Assembly: GCA_041398665.1 (NCBI GenBank)
Contig: JAWKUH010000004.1
Location: 62,001-126,000, forward strand
Reading direction: 5' to 3'
DNA from: Rohdeia sp041398665
Lineage (GTDB): Bacteria; Planctomycetota; UBA1135; GCA-002686595
DNA length: 64,000 nucleotides
Shown: positions 28,587 to 37,520 of the stretch, piece by piece
Layout: each line of letters begins with the position of its first letter
Position numbering within the stretch: position 1 is the first letter of the stretch
Program-made: the position numbers and the translations under genes
The notes under the pieces: generated by a model
Told to the model about the DNA's origin: nothing
Database searches by the model: none
Seen by the model: only the letters and a program-made list of their open reading frames with translations

Positions 28587-28820
28587 GTGCTCCTCTCGAC
28601 CACCCAGCTCAAGGACCTCCTCGAGCGCACCATCCCGCAGTCGCAGGTGCAGGTGCGCGACCTGACGGGGACCTCCGACCACTTCGCCGTCGACGTGACC
28701 TCACCGGTGTTCGCCGGCAAGTCGCTCGTCGAACAGCACAAGATCGTGCAGGCCGCCTGCGGCGCGCACCTCGGTGCGGCGATCCACGCCATCCAGATCA
28801 AGACGCGCGTCCCGAACTGA
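28587..28820 (+). CDS. bolA: BolA family protein
   Basis: A 77-residue BolA-like protein starting at GTG 28587. The sequence TQLKDLLERTIPQSQVQVRDLTGT, then DHFAVDVTSPVFAGKSLVEQHKIVQ and the conserved end HAIQIKTRVP match the BolA fold; the C-terminal HA(L/I)xI(K)T motif is clear. BolA proteins bind monothiol glutaredoxins and help route 2Fe-2S clusters. A CGFS glutaredoxin gene follows 58 bases later on the same strand, so the two likely form that complex. A TACCTT box lies at 28504-28509. Confidence 0.85.
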   Translation: MLLSTTQLKDLLERTIPQSQVQVRDLTGTSDHFAVDVTSPVFAGKSLVEQHKIVQAACGAHLGAAIHAIQIKTRVPN

Positions 28821-28878
28821 CGGGCGCGCACGACACCGACGACCGAACGTCCGCGCGACGAGCGCGACACCTCACACC

Positions 28879-29181
28879 ATGTGGAACAAGGACAAGATCC
28901 AGGAGACCGTCAAGGGCAGCCGCGTCGTGCTGTTCGCCAAGGGCACGCGCTTCGAGCCGATGTGCGGTTTCAGCGCCCGCGCCATCGACATCCTCGACCG
29001 GACGGGGACGGACTTCGAAGTCGTGAACATCTTCGAGGACGAGGCGATCCGCCCGTCGCTCGTCGCCTTCAGCGGGTGGCCGACGACGCCGCAGCTGTTC
29101 ATCGACGGTGAGCTGATCGGCGGCAGCGACATCATGCTCGAGCTGTTCGAGTCGGGTGAGCTGCAGAAGAAGCTGGGCTGA
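28879..29181 (+). CDS. grxD: monothiol glutaredoxin, CGFS type
   Basis: A 100-residue monothiol glutaredoxin. The active site is CGFS in KGTRFEPMCGFSARAIDIL, with the family KGT lysine. The glutathione-binding WPTTPQLFIDGELIGGSDI block is complete. Such proteins carry and pass 2Fe-2S clusters, usually with BolA, whose gene lies immediately upstream. The usual KGTPxxPxCGFS spacing is kept but with RFEPM in place of the common residues. Start ATG 28879. Repeat array R3 begins about 25 bases past the stop. Confidence 0.92.
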   Translation: MWNKDKIQETVKGSRVVLFAKGTRFEPMCGFSARAIDILDRTGTDFEVVNIFEDEAIRPSLVAFSGWPTTPQLFIDGELIGGSDIMLELFESGELQKKLG

Positions 29182-29199
29182 GAACGGGCGAGGCTCCGG

Positions 29200-29482
29200 A
29201 TGACACGGCGGCCCTGCGGGCCGCGGAAACACGGCAACCAACGGCGCTTCGGCGCCTGAGGACACAGCGGCCCCGCGGGCCGCGGAAACACGGAGCACAC
29301 GAAGGAACACGAAGGGCTCGATGCCCCGGGGTGTTCTCCGTGTGCTTCGTGTGCTCGGTGGTTCCCCGCGCGGCACGAAGCGGCGGCGCCGCCCCGCGCG
29401 GCCGGAAGGCCGCGCGCCACCTCGAAGGCGCGGCAGGCGACGGAGGACACGGCCGCCCGAAGGGCGTCGCGCCGACGCCGCG
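29200..29482. repeat. Repeat array R3
   Basis: The 304-base gap between two convergent genes. It contains two hairpin units GCGGCCC-(TGC/CGC)-GGGCCGC at 29208-29224 and about 29268-29284. Each is followed by GGAAACACGG, then CACACGAAGGAACACGAAGG and CTCCGTGTGCTTCGTGTGCTCGGTGG, and further GCCGCGCG(G)CC palindromes. It is the same module logic as R1, R4, R5 and R6. No gene. Confidence 0.75.
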
Positions 29483-29485
29483 CCC

Positions 29486-30640
29486 TCAGTCCTCCCGCAC
29501 CTGCACCTCGATCCCGCGCTCCGCGAGTTCGTCGAGGAAGACGTGCGGATCGATGGCGGTCTCGAGGGGTCCCGGTCCGAGCTTCACGTCGCCGCGCGCC
29601 ACCATGGCGGCGCAGGCCGTCGCGGAGAAGGCCGTCGTCCGCTCCATCGACGAGTAGTTCGTGCGCGGGTCGTGGCGGTCGAGCAGGTCCGCCTCGAGGC
29701 GCTTCTTCCCGTCGCGACTCGTCGCGCGCATCGACATGACGGTCACGTCGTGCTCGCCGGGGAAGGCGAGGTTCTTCTCGAGCAGGACGTGCAGCAGATG
29801 GCGCGGCACGACGTCCTGCTTGCCGACGCGGATCGGGTCCTCGCCCAGCAGGCCGAGCTCGAGCAACACCTTGAACTTCGCGTAGTGCCCGGGGTACCGG
29901 ATCGTCTTGTAGTCGAGCTCGGTGATCTTCCCGGCGAACGTCTCGGGCGTCGTCGAGAGACCGCCCGACGTGATGAACGCCTCGACGCGCCCCACCCCGT
30001 CGACGTCGAAGCTCTCGAGCTCCGTGAACGTCGGGATCTGCACCACGCGTCCCCCGCGCAGCACCTCGGCCTTGCCGAAGTACTCGTTCGTGAGGCCCGC
30101 GACGCTGAACACGAGCATGTAGTCGAGCGGCGGCTTCGGGTTCTGCGGCAGACCTCCGCAGCGCACCTCGACCTTCTCGCACTGACCGAGCTCGTCGACG
30201 GCGAGCGCGACGAGCAGGTTGCCGAGCCCGGGCATCAGACCGCAGTCGGGCAGGACGACCACGTCGTCGCCGCGCGGGTGCGCGCGGTGCAGCTCGAACT
30301 GCTCGCGCACGATCTGCGTGTTGCCGCCGAGGTCGAGGTAGTGCGCGCCGCCCTCGAGCGCGAGCTGCGTCATCGCCAACGAGTAGCGGTACGGCAGCGC
30401 GTTGACGCACACCGCGGCCTCGGTGAAGAGCGGCATGAGCGCGCGCCGGTCCGAGGCGTCGAGCGAACGACCGCGGATGGCCTCGAACGAGGTGGCGCGA
30501 CCGATCCGGCGCATGGACGTCTGGAGGCGCGCGTCGTCCGAGTCGACCCACGTCACCGCGGTCGCGCCGCCGTGGACGACGAGGTCGTGGACGACGGCCG
30601 TCCCCTGACGCCCCGCTCCGAGCACGAGGTAGTGGGTCAT
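29486..30640 (-). CDS. saccharopine dehydrogenase-family protein (lysine dehydrogenase-like)
   Basis: A 384-residue NAD(P)-dependent enzyme. The dinucleotide site is YLVLGAGRQGTAVVHDL, followed by WVDSDDARLQ. VNALPYRYSLAMTQLALEGGAHYLDLGG is the central saccharopine-dehydrogenase block, and VLPDCGLMPGLGNLL contains the substrate-loop region found in L-lysine 6-dehydrogenases. The overall length and this signature fit L-lysine dehydrogenase or a close relative, which oxidises an amino acid with NAD. The exact substrate is inferred. A TAGGAT box is six bases upstream of ATG 30640. The gene is divergent from a threonine dehydratase 133 bases away, so amino-acid catabolism is a shared theme. Confidence 0.82.
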   Translation of the reverse strand: MTHYLVLGAGRQGTAVVHDLVVHGGATAVTWVDSDDARLQTSMRRIGRATSFEAIRGRSLDASDRRALMPLFTEAAVCVNALPYRYSLAMTQLALEGGAHYLDLGGNTQIVREQFELHRAHPRGDDVVVLPDCGLMPGLGNLLVALAVDELGQCEKVEVRCGGLPQNPKPPLDYMLVFSVAGLTNEYFGKAEVLRGGRVVQIPTFTELESFDVDGVGRVEAFITSGGLSTTPETFAGKITELDYKTIRYPGHYAKFKVLLELGLLGEDPIRVGKQDVVPRHLLHVLLEKNLAFPGEHDVTVMSMRATSRDGKKRLEADLLDRHDPRTNYSSMERTTAFSATACAAMVARGDVKLGPGPLETAIDPHVFLDELAERGIEVQVRED

Positions 30641-30646
30641 GCGGCC

Positions 30647-30652
30647 ATCCTA
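30647..30652 (-). promoter_or_regulatory. -10 box TAGGAT, leaderless-type
   Basis: On the minus strand TAGGAT-GGCCGC-ATG precedes the saccharopine-dehydrogenase-like gene. The spacing of six bases is identical to that at btpA, metG and the ATP-grasp gene. Confidence 0.45.
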
Positions 30653-30773
30653 CGCGCAAGCGCGCGGCAGGCGGCGACGCGTCCGCCGCGGCTTCCCGCT
30701 GGTCGCGGCACCGCACGCCGCGGCGGCGAGCGCTCCCTTGCCAGCGACGCGAGCGCGCGGTGTGATCGTCGGC

Positions 30774-32020
30774 ATGACCGCCGGCTCCCCCCACCGCCCC
30801 GAGGTCCCCGAGACGCCGGCCGAGGCGCTCCTCCACGTCCGTGCAGCGGCCGAACGACTCGCGCCGCACGTCGTGAGGACGCCGACCGTCGTCAACTACG
30901 CGATGAGCGAGGCCGCGGGCCGCGAGGTCCACCTCAAGCTCGAGACGCTTCAGCGAACGGGCAGCTTCAAGGTGCGCGGCGCGCTCAACAAGGTGCTCGT
31001 GCTCGATCCCGCCGCGCGCGCACGGGGCATCATCGCCGCATCCGCCGGCAACCACGCGCAGGGGGTCGCGCTGGCGGGCAAGCTCACGGGCTGTCGCGCC
31101 GTGATCGTCATGCCCGAGCCCACGCCGGTCGTGAAGGTCGACCGCACGCGTGCGCTCGGGGCGAGGTCCGACTCGTCGGCCGACACTACGAGGAAGCGTG
31201 GGACGCGGCGCGGCGCATGGCCGACGAGGAGGGCCTCGAGATGGTCCATCCCTTCGACGACCTCGACGTCATCCACGGTCAGGGCACGATCGGTCTCGAG
31301 ATCCTCGAGGACCTACCCGAGGTCGACACGATCGTCGTCCCGACGGGCGGCGGCGGGATGGTGAGCGGCATCGCGCTCGCCGTGAAGGCGCTGCGCCCTT
31401 CGGTGCGCGTCGTCGGCGTGCAGGCGGAGGGCGCGAACCCGATGACGCGGAGCTTCGCCGCGGGCGAGCCCGTGCGCGTCGAGCACCCCGAGACCATCGC
31501 GGACGGGATCCGCGTGGGGCGCGTGGGGAAGAACACCTGGCCGCTCGTGCACGCCTACGTCGACGACATGGTGAGCGTGAGCGAGGCCGAGATCGCGGAC
31601 GCGATCGTGCGCGGCATCAAACACGCCAAGGTCGTGACGGAGGGTGCGGGAGCGGCGGGGATGGCGGCCCTGTTCGCGGACCGGATCGGTCCCGGCGAGC
31701 GCGTGTGCACGCTCCTGTGCGGCGGCAACATCGACCTCAACCTGATCGCGCGGGTCATCGAGAAGGGCCTCACGAACGCCGGTCGCTACCACGCCATGCG
31801 GCTGCGCACGACCGACGTGCCGGGTCGCCTGCTCGCCATGGCCGAGGTGCTCGCTCGCCACAACGCGAACATCGTGGACATCAGCCACTTCCGGGCGGGG
31901 TGGAAGATCCCGGTCGGCTCGGTCGAGATCGAGGTGTTGATCGAGACGCGAGCGGCCGGCGAGGGCGCGGCGATCGAGCGTGAACTCGAGTCGAAGGGCT
32001 TCGCGTCGGTCGGTTCGTGA
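30774..32020 (+). CDS. ilvA: threonine dehydratase with ACT domain, one frameshift
   Basis: A PLP enzyme that deaminates L-threonine to 2-oxobutanoate, about 415 residues when rebuilt. The PLP lysine lies in RTGSFKVRGALNK, the asparagine loop is SAGNHAQGVA, and the phosphate cup is TGGGGMVSG. The C-terminus (TTDVPGRLLAMAEVLARHNANIVDISHFR) is an ACT-like regulatory segment, as in the short biosynthetic/catabolic forms. The frame breaks at about 31163: GCGCTCGGGGCG should continue GAG GTC CGA but lacks one G. The missing base sits next to a G run, and both halves are well conserved, so a consensus error is likely. Start ATG 30774; in-frame GTG 30762 is possible. Confidence 0.88.
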
Positions 32021-32024
32021 TTCC

Positions 32025-32745
32025 TGCGCGACCTGCGGTCGCGTGGGGAACCACGGAGCACACGGAGCCACGGAGCGCCTGCGGCGGCGGACGACAGAGA
32101 AGGAACACACGGACGCGCGGGCCCCTGCGTCCGCGCCGCGAAGCGGCGCCTTCGTGATCTTCGTGTCCTTCTGCCGTTCCCTTCGTGTTTCTGTGTGGGT
32201 TCGGCGCCGAAGGCGCCGAGCGCGGCGCCTCGATCTTCCTTCGAGGCGCGGCGCGTACCGGCCGCGCGACCCACGCGAATCGAAACACGAAGAACGCGAA
32301 GAACCGGAAGGCGCCGCCTTCGGCGGCGGACCACACGGAAGGACGCAGGACCCGCGGGGCTCGATGCGCTTCGCGGGTCCCTGCGTCCGCGCCGCGCAGC
32401 GGCGCCTTCGTGTTCTTCGTGTCCTTTCCTGTCGTTCCCTTCGTGTCGAAACTGTGTGGTCTTCGGCGCCGAAGGCGCCGAGCGCAGCGCCTCGTTCTTC
32501 CTTCGAGCGCGGCGCGGCCTACCGGCCGCGCGACCCACGCGAATCGAACACGAAGAACGCGAAGAACTGGAAGGCGCCGCCTTCGGCGGCGGACACACGG
32601 AAGGACGAAGGACCCGCGGGCCTGGATGCGCTTCGCGGGTCCCTGCGTCCGCGCCGCGAAGCGGCGCCTTCGTGCTCTTCGTGTCCCTTCTGCCGTTCCC
32701 TTCGTGTTTCCTGCGTGGCCTTCGGCGCCGAAGGCGCCGCGCACA
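32025..32745. repeat. Repeat array R4, three ~260-bp units
   Basis: Lies between the convergent ilvA and tRNA-Thr genes. The word CTGCGTCCGC recurs at 32125, 32381 and 32643, giving units of 256 and 262 bases. Each unit has GCGCCTTCGTG, TTCGTGTCCTT, TTCCCTTCGTGTTTC, TTCGGCGCCGAAGGCGCC, a GGCCTACCGGCC- or ACCGGCC-type hairpin, GAACACGAAGAACGCGAAGAA, GGCGCCGCCTTCGGCGGCGG and a GGACCCGCGGG/CCCGCGGGTCC pair. Units are in the opposite orientation to R1. Frames across it are artefacts. Confidence 0.88.
32027..32043 (+). terminator. R4 border hairpin after ilvA
   Basis: CGCGACC-TGC-GGTCGCG starts seven bases after the ilvA stop. It is followed by TGGGGAACCACGGAGCACACGGAG, the same order found at the R1 and R6 borders. 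Confidence 0.5.
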
Positions 32746-32768
32746 GCAACTCGAACCTGAATTGGAAC

Positions 32769-32806
32769 GAGGGCCGCGACCGGCGCTTCGGCTGGTCGCG
32801 GCCCTC
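32769..32806 (-). terminator. tRNA-Thr downstream hairpin
   Basis: GAGGGCCGCGACC and GGTCGCGGCCCTC (13 bp, perfect) flank a 12-base loop, starting eight bases past the 3' end of the minus-strand tRNA. The following minus-strand bases include TTCCAATT, a weak T-rich stretch. A likely terminator for the tRNA. Confidence 0.6.
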
Positions 32807-32813
32807 GCTTGGA

Positions 32814-32888
32814 TGGAGCCAGAGATCGGATTCGAACCGACAACCCCTGCTTTACGAAAGCAGTGCTCTACCGTTGAGCTACTCTGGC
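32814..32888 (-). tRNA. tRNA-Thr (anticodon CGU)
   Basis: A 75-base tRNA on the minus strand. The acceptor stem is GCCAGAG/CTCTGGC, and the D arm is GCTC-AACGGTA-GAGC. The anticodon arm is CTGCT-TTCGTAA-AGCAG with CGT at positions 34-36, reading ACG (Thr). The T arm is GTCGG-TTCGAAT-CCGAT, and the 3' end is TCCA with CCA encoded. All stems pair. A perfect 13-bp hairpin follows downstream. Confidence 0.97.
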
Positions 32889-33069
32889 CTGCGCTCGGAC
32901 GTGGCGCGCCGACGGAATCGGCTGCGCGATCGTTCGAGGTGGAGAAGAATACAGCGCGCCGCGCGGAAGTCGAATTCCGCGCGGCGCGTTTCCTCGTGGC
33001 GGACCGCCGTCGTCTGCGTGGGAGGCTACCGCGTGGAAGCCCACGCCGGACGACGGCGTCCGGGTCGCC

Positions 33070-35187
33070 TCACTCCGTGACCTGGACCTCGACCGCGCGC
33101 AGCGCGGCGGCGCGCTGCGAGTCGCCGAGGCGCAGGGCGCCGAGGGCTTCGGCCGCCGCGTGGCGGACGAGCAGGTTGACGTCCCCGTCGGTGATCAGCC
33201 CGGAGAGCGACGCGTAGGCGTCCTCCGACATGCCGCCCGTGCGGCGCAGGACGGAGGCCAGCGCGTGACCCGCAGCGATGCGGGCCTCGTCGGAACGATC
33301 GCCGTCGGTGACGACGCCGAGCAGGCCCTCGACCGAGGCCGAGCTGCCCGCGCGACCCAGGGCCGACATGGCCGGGATCGTGACGCTGTCCGGACGGAAC
33401 TCGAGGGTCGAGGCCAGGCTCGACTCCGCGGCCGTGACGTCGACGTTGCAGCGGGCCAGGTCCGCGAGGGCCTGGGCCGAGCGCTGCGACAGATCGTCGG
33501 CCTCCATGCGGTCGATGTTCACGCGCTCCTCGAGCGAGTCCACGATCGCGTCCGTGCCGTCGGCACCGGCGACGATGGCCTGCGCGCGGTCGGAGTAGAG
33601 CTCGTCGGCGGCTTCCGCGTCCGAGGCGACGACGACGAACGGCGTCGCGGCGAGGCGCGCGTCGTTGCGGACGTCCGTCAGGACCTGCTGCGTCGTGATG
33701 TCCGGGAGGACGTCGGCGCAGACGATGACGTCGAAGCCGCCCGCGCGACGGAGCGTCGCGAGGCCGAGCGTGCCGCGGTCGGCCGAGGCCGTCGCGATGC
33801 CGCGCGCCTCGAGCGCCGAGACGAGCGCGGCGTTGCGGCGCGCGTCGGGGTCGATCACGAGCGCGGTGCGCTGGATGGCGCGGCCCGCCGCGGTCGAGAG
33901 GTGCTCGACGACGCGCGGGTCGAGGGCGAGACGACCGCCGGCGATGGCGCTGTTCGCCACCGCGATCGCGGCCTCCTCGCGGATCTGCGGGACGGCGCTG
34001 CCGAGGGCGGCGAGCATCGCCGGCGTCGGCGCGGCCGACGCGTCGCCGTAGTAGCGCAGGAGCGTCGTGGCGGCGCCGATGTCACCGTCCTTCGTGGCGC
34101 TCTCGAGCGCGCGCTCCATCGCTTGCGGACCCGCGGCGTAGGCCGTGAGCATGCCTTCCTCGACGGCGAGCGCGAGATCCATCCACTGGTCGTCCTCGAC
34201 CATCATGCGGTGGATCAGCTCGATCTTCTCGGACATCGTCGAGCGCACCAAGCCGGCGCGCGCGTCGAGGTTCGAAGGATCGGCGGAGAGGGCGCGCTGG
34301 AAGCACTTCTTCGCCATCTCCGGCGCGTACATGTCGTGCGGGACCGCGGCCGGCTCGAGCGCGCCGCCGCCCCAGTTCCAGATGACGCGCGAGAGCAGGT
34401 AGGACGCGAGCACCTCGTCGCGACCGTTGAGGTAGGCGAGGCCCTCGCCCACGAGCGCGGAGGCGGCACCGCCCTCGGCTCCGCCGCCGACCTTCTCGAG
34501 CGCCATGCCCGCCGCGCGGCGGACCTCGTCGTCGCGCGTGGGATCGCTGGCGACCCAGGCCAGCGAACCGGCGGCGCGCGCGTCACCGATGTTGCCGAGC
34601 ACGAGCGCGATGTTGCGCGCCTGGAAGGAGTCCGTGCTCTCGAGCGCCTCGATCAGCGGCGGCACCGCGGCGCTGCCGAGCTCGGCGAGGCTGACCATCA
34701 CGATCACGCGGTAGTCGTCGTCACCGCGTTCGGCGAGGGCGCCGATCATGTACGGGACGGCGTACTCGCCGTGGCGAGCGCGCAGCGCCGCGACGATCTT
34801 GCGGCGCTCGACCGGCGCGGGCCCTTCCTTGAGCTGCGTCAGGAGTTCGCGGATCGCGTCGCGGTCGTTCTCGACGTCCATGCGGCCGAGGTCCGCGAGG
34901 TCGATGAAGCGCTTCGCGATGATCTCGAACTGACCCTCGCGCACGAGCATCTGGAGCCAGACCTCCTGCTCGGTCGCGCGGTACAGCTCGTACGCCTCGT
35001 CCGAGGAGGGATCGAGCGCGAGCGCGCGCTGGAACGTCGCCAGGGCCTGCGCCTCGTTGCCCTGCCGCATCTGCGACAGACCCTCGTCGAAGAGCTTGCG
35101 CAGCTCGCTGCTCTGGGCGTGGGCCGATGCCGCGAAGACGGCGAGGGCGAGGGCCGCGGGGGCCAGGGTCCGGCGCAATCCGGTCAT
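33070..35187 (-). CDS. exported TPR/HEAT-repeat protein with receiver-like domain
   Basis: A 705-residue protein with a signal peptide (MTGLRRTLAPAALALAVFAASAHAQ; listed only as a motif). Residues about 26-70 look like a TPR (FDEGLSQMRQGNEAQALATF). HEAT-type repeats follow (AVPYMIGALAERGDDDYRVIVM; AVPPLIEALESTDSFQARNIALVL), and again at the C-terminus (SVEGLLGVVTDGDRSDEARI; LVRHAAAEALGALRLG). Residues about 435-545 resemble a CheY-like receiver: TALVIDPDARRNAALVSALEARG, FDVIVCADVLPDI and TPFVVVASD. It lacks the conserved Lys, so it is probably not phosphorylated, and the export signal would put it outside the cytoplasm. ATG 35187 follows AGAGG. It is divergent from an NtrC-type regulator. Confidence 0.8.
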   Translation of the reverse strand: MTGLRRTLAPAALALAVFAASAHAQSSELRKLFDEGLSQMRQGNEAQALATFQRALALDPSSDEAYELYRATEQEVWLQMLVREGQFEIIAKRFIDLADLGRMDVENDRDAIRELLTQLKEGPAPVERRKIVAALRARHGEYAVPYMIGALAERGDDDYRVIVMVSLAELGSAAVPPLIEALESTDSFQARNIALVLGNIGDARAAGSLAWVASDPTRDDEVRRAAGMALEKVGGGAEGGAASALVGEGLAYLNGRDEVLASYLLSRVIWNWGGGALEPAAVPHDMYAPEMAKKCFQRALSADPSNLDARAGLVRSTMSEKIELIHRMMVEDDQWMDLALAVEEGMLTAYAAGPQAMERALESATKDGDIGAATTLLRYYGDASAAPTPAMLAALGSAVPQIREEAAIAVANSAIAGGRLALDPRVVEHLSTAAGRAIQRTALVIDPDARRNAALVSALEARGIATASADRGTLGLATLRRAGGFDVIVCADVLPDITTQQVLTDVRNDARLAATPFVVVASDAEAADELYSDRAQAIVAGADGTDAIVDSLEERVNIDRMEADDLSQRSAQALADLARCNVDVTAAESSLASTLEFRPDSVTIPAMSALGRAGSSASVEGLLGVVTDGDRSDEARIAAGHALASVLRRTGGMSEDAYASLSGLITDGDVNLLVRHAAAEALGALRLGDSQRAAALRAVEVQVTE

Positions 35188-35752
35188 GACGTTGCCTCTG
35201 ACTTGAGTGGGATGGGTCGCGCGTCGCGATGGACGCGGGTCGAGCGATGCGAATCGCGTCGCAGCGCGGTGTCCGCGCTCCGCGACGTGTCGCGAACGGT
35301 CTTCGTGGGCACGTCCTCGATCGACGAGCACGAGGGCGCGCACGGGCGCACCCATCGGTCCGCGATCGGAGGGGTCGTTGTCTGGAGTGGGGGCTCGCCG
35401 GTCCGCGGTGCGGCGGCGAGAGGGGGAACTTCGGGGACGTCCCGGCGTCGCTCGGAGCCGGGTCGAGGGTCGCAGGTCGCGGACGGGGACGAGGAGGGCG
35501 GTCGGACGCGCCGACGCACCGCCAAGCGCGGCACCGACCCCAGGTTGGACGGGACGGGGCTCCGCGGCCGGGACGCTCGGAGCGGGGATGATAGCGAGGG
35601 GGTGAGGGTGGTCAAGCGGACCACCGTCCGCCGGACCCGGCTCCGCCACCCGTCCATCGAGTACATCCGCCGCGGCGCGAGGCTACCGTGCAACCGAAGC
35701 TCGCCCCGCCCCTCCACCTCCCGCTCGCCCCCATTCGCCCCCACCCGCCCGC
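35188..35752. promoter_or_regulatory. 565-base divergent intergenic region
   Basis: Separates the HEAT/TPR gene (minus) from the NtrC-type gene (plus). A TACCGT box at 35684-35689 could serve the regulator. AGAGG 7 bases before ATG 35187 is the ribosome site of the other gene. I see no sigma-54 GG-N10-GC element that I would defend, no RNA gene and no repeat words. Confidence 0.35.
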
Positions 35753-37207
35753 GTGAGCCCCGCCGACGCACCCCGCCCCGACAGCGCCCCCCGCTCGAAG
35801 ACCGGACCGACGGTCCTCGTGGTCGACGACGACGCCGACATCCGGCTCGCCCTCGAGATGCTCCTCGCCTACGACGGGTACGAGGTGTGGACCGCGCCCC
35901 ACGCCCGGGCCGCGCTCGCCCGGCTCGACGAGGAGGCGGCGCGCGGTCGCCGGCCGGCCGCGGTGGTCTCCGACGTGAAGATGCCGGGCATGGACGGGCT
36001 CGAGCTGCTCGCCGAGCTGCGCGCGCGCCACGACGCGCCGCCCGTCGTCATGGTCTCGGGGCACGCCGACGTGGCGATGGCCGTCGAGGCCTGCCGCACC
36101 GGCGCGGTCGACTTCCTCGAGAAGCCGCTCGACCAGAACCGCGTGCTCATCAGCGTCGCGGGCGCGATCCACCGCGGCAGCCTCGAGCGCACGAACAAGC
36201 GGCTGCGCAGCGAACTCGGCTCGCGCTTCGAACCCGTCGGCGCGTCGAAGGCCTGGCGCTCGGTGCTCGACGAACTCGAGCGCGCGGCGCGCGCGGACGT
36301 CCCCGTGCTGCTCACCGGCGAGAACGGGACGGGCAAGGAGGTCGCCGCGCGCAACCTGCACCTCATGGGTCCGCGCAGCCAGGGCCCGTTCGTCGCGGTG
36401 AACTGCGCGGCGATCCCCGACGAACTGATCGAGTCGGAGCTGTTCGGCCACGAGAAGGGCAGCTTCACGGGCGCGCACGACCGACGCGTCGGTCACTTCG
36501 AGGCGGCGCACGGCGGCGTGCTGTTCCTCGACGAGATCGGCGACATGCCGCTCGCCGCGCAGGCCGCGCTGCTGCGCGCGCTCGAGACGCGCGAGGTGCA
36601 GCGCGTCGGCGGCACCGAACGCATCGCCGTCGACATCGCGGTCGTCGCGGCGACGAACGCGGACCTCGCCGCGCTCGTGGAGTCGCAGGCGTTCCGCGTG
36701 GACCTCTTCTACCGGCTCTCCGTGCTGCCGATCCGCGTCCCGCCGCTGCGCGAGCGGCGCGAGGACGTGGGACCGCTCGCGGAGCACTTCCTCGCCGAGA
36801 TCGGACGCCGCCTCGGACGCCGCCCCCCCACCATCGCGCGCGCCGCGGTGGAGCGGCTCGAACGCCACCCGTTCCCCGGCAACGTGCGCGAGCTCAAGAA
36901 CGTGATCGAGGCGTCGCACGTGTTCTGCGACGGCGACGAGATCGGTGTCGCGGACGTCGAGCGCGTGCTCGAGCGCTCACCGGGCCTGCGGACGCCGGAG
37001 GTGCGCTCGGCGTCCGTTCCGTCCGCCCTCGAGGACGATCCGTTCCGCGCGGAGACCTTCGAGTCCTTCAAGGAGCGCAGCGAAGCCCTGTTCATCGCGC
37101 GCAAACTCGCCGAGAACGACGGCAACGTGAAGCGCACCGCCGAGAACCTCGGGATGCAGCGGAGTCACCTCTACAAGAAGCTCGATCGCTACGGGTTGCG
37201 CAACTGA
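35753..37207 (+). CDS. NtrC-family sigma-54 response regulator
   Basis: A 484-residue three-domain activator. The receiver domain spans residues about 20-140 (TVLVVDDDADIRLALEML, phospho-Asp in VVSDVKMPGMDG, VVMVSGHAD and the Lys in FLEKPL). The AAA+ domain has Walker A GENGTGKEVA, the sigma-54 contact loop as GSFTGA (usually GAFTGA), Walker B VLFLDEIGDM and RVPPLRERREDV. A Fis-type helix-turn-helix ends the protein (ENDGNVKRTAENLGMQRSHLYKKL). It activates sigma-54 promoters when phosphorylated. No histidine kinase gene is in the window, so its partner is elsewhere. Start GTG 35753. The A-to-S change in the GAFTGA loop occurs in some functional family members. Confidence 0.93.
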   Translation: MSPADAPRPDSAPRSKTGPTVLVVDDDADIRLALEMLLAYDGYEVWTAPHARAALARLDEEAARGRRPAAVVSDVKMPGMDGLELLAELRARHDAPPVVMVSGHADVAMAVEACRTGAVDFLEKPLDQNRVLISVAGAIHRGSLERTNKRLRSELGSRFEPVGASKAWRSVLDELERAARADVPVLLTGENGTGKEVAARNLHLMGPRSQGPFVAVNCAAIPDELIESELFGHEKGSFTGAHDRRVGHFEAAHGGVLFLDEIGDMPLAAQAALLRALETREVQRVGGTERIAVDIAVVAATNADLAALVESQAFRVDLFYRLSVLPIRVPPLRERREDVGPLAEHFLAEIGRRLGRRPPTIARAAVERLERHPFPGNVRELKNVIEASHVFCDGDEIGVADVERVLERSPGLRTPEVRSASVPSALEDDPFRAETFESFKERSEALFIARKLAENDGNVKRTAENLGMQRSHLYKKLDRYGLRN

Positions 37208-37211
37208 GGCG

Positions 37212-37505
37212 GCGCCTTCGGCGCCGAAGGTGTCGCGTGCGGCGGTTCGTGCTCGCTTCGAGGCGTGGCGCGGCCTACCGGCCGCGCGAAGGGAACCACG
37301 GAGCACACGGAGCGCCGCTTCGCGCCGCGCGAGTGATTCACAGGGAGACGCAGAGGTCACAGAGACCACGATGAAGAGCGCTCGGTCGGAGAACCGCGGC
37401 CCTGCGTCCGTCCCCCCCGCGCCGCCCTGCGGCGCTTCGTGCTTCGTGTCCTCTGTGTTCCCTTCGTGTTTCCTTGCGTGGGCTTCGGCGCCGAAGGCGC
37501 CGAGC
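37212..37505. repeat. Repeat array R5
   Basis: The gap between convergent NtrC-type and LysM genes. It starts with GCGCCTTCGGCGCCGAAGG, five bases after the stop. GCGCGGCC-TACC-GGCCGCGC follows at about 37269, then GGGAACCACGGAGCACACGGAG, CACAGGGAGACGCAGAGG and TCACAGAGACCACG. It closes with TTCGTGTCCTCTGTGTTCCCTTCGTG and CTTCGGCGCCGAAGGCGCC. No gene. Confidence 0.78.
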
Positions 37506-37520
37506 GCACGTCAGACTCGC

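Noticed and set aside
32025..32745. Possible insertion sequence in R4
   Set aside because: No transposase frame, no terminal inverted repeats with target duplication; frames are low-complexity arginine-rich.
35188..35752. Sigma-54 promoter or enhancer sites for the NtrC-type regulator
   Set aside because: No GG-N10-GC pair with the TGGC/TTGC context stood out; GC richness makes partial matches common.
33160..37374. Open frame of about 1400 codons antisense to the HEAT/TPR gene and continuing over the regulator
   Set aside because: It is a by-product of very high GC. The translation is Arg/Gly/Asp/Val-rich with no motif, and the opposite and alternate frames encode recognisable proteins.
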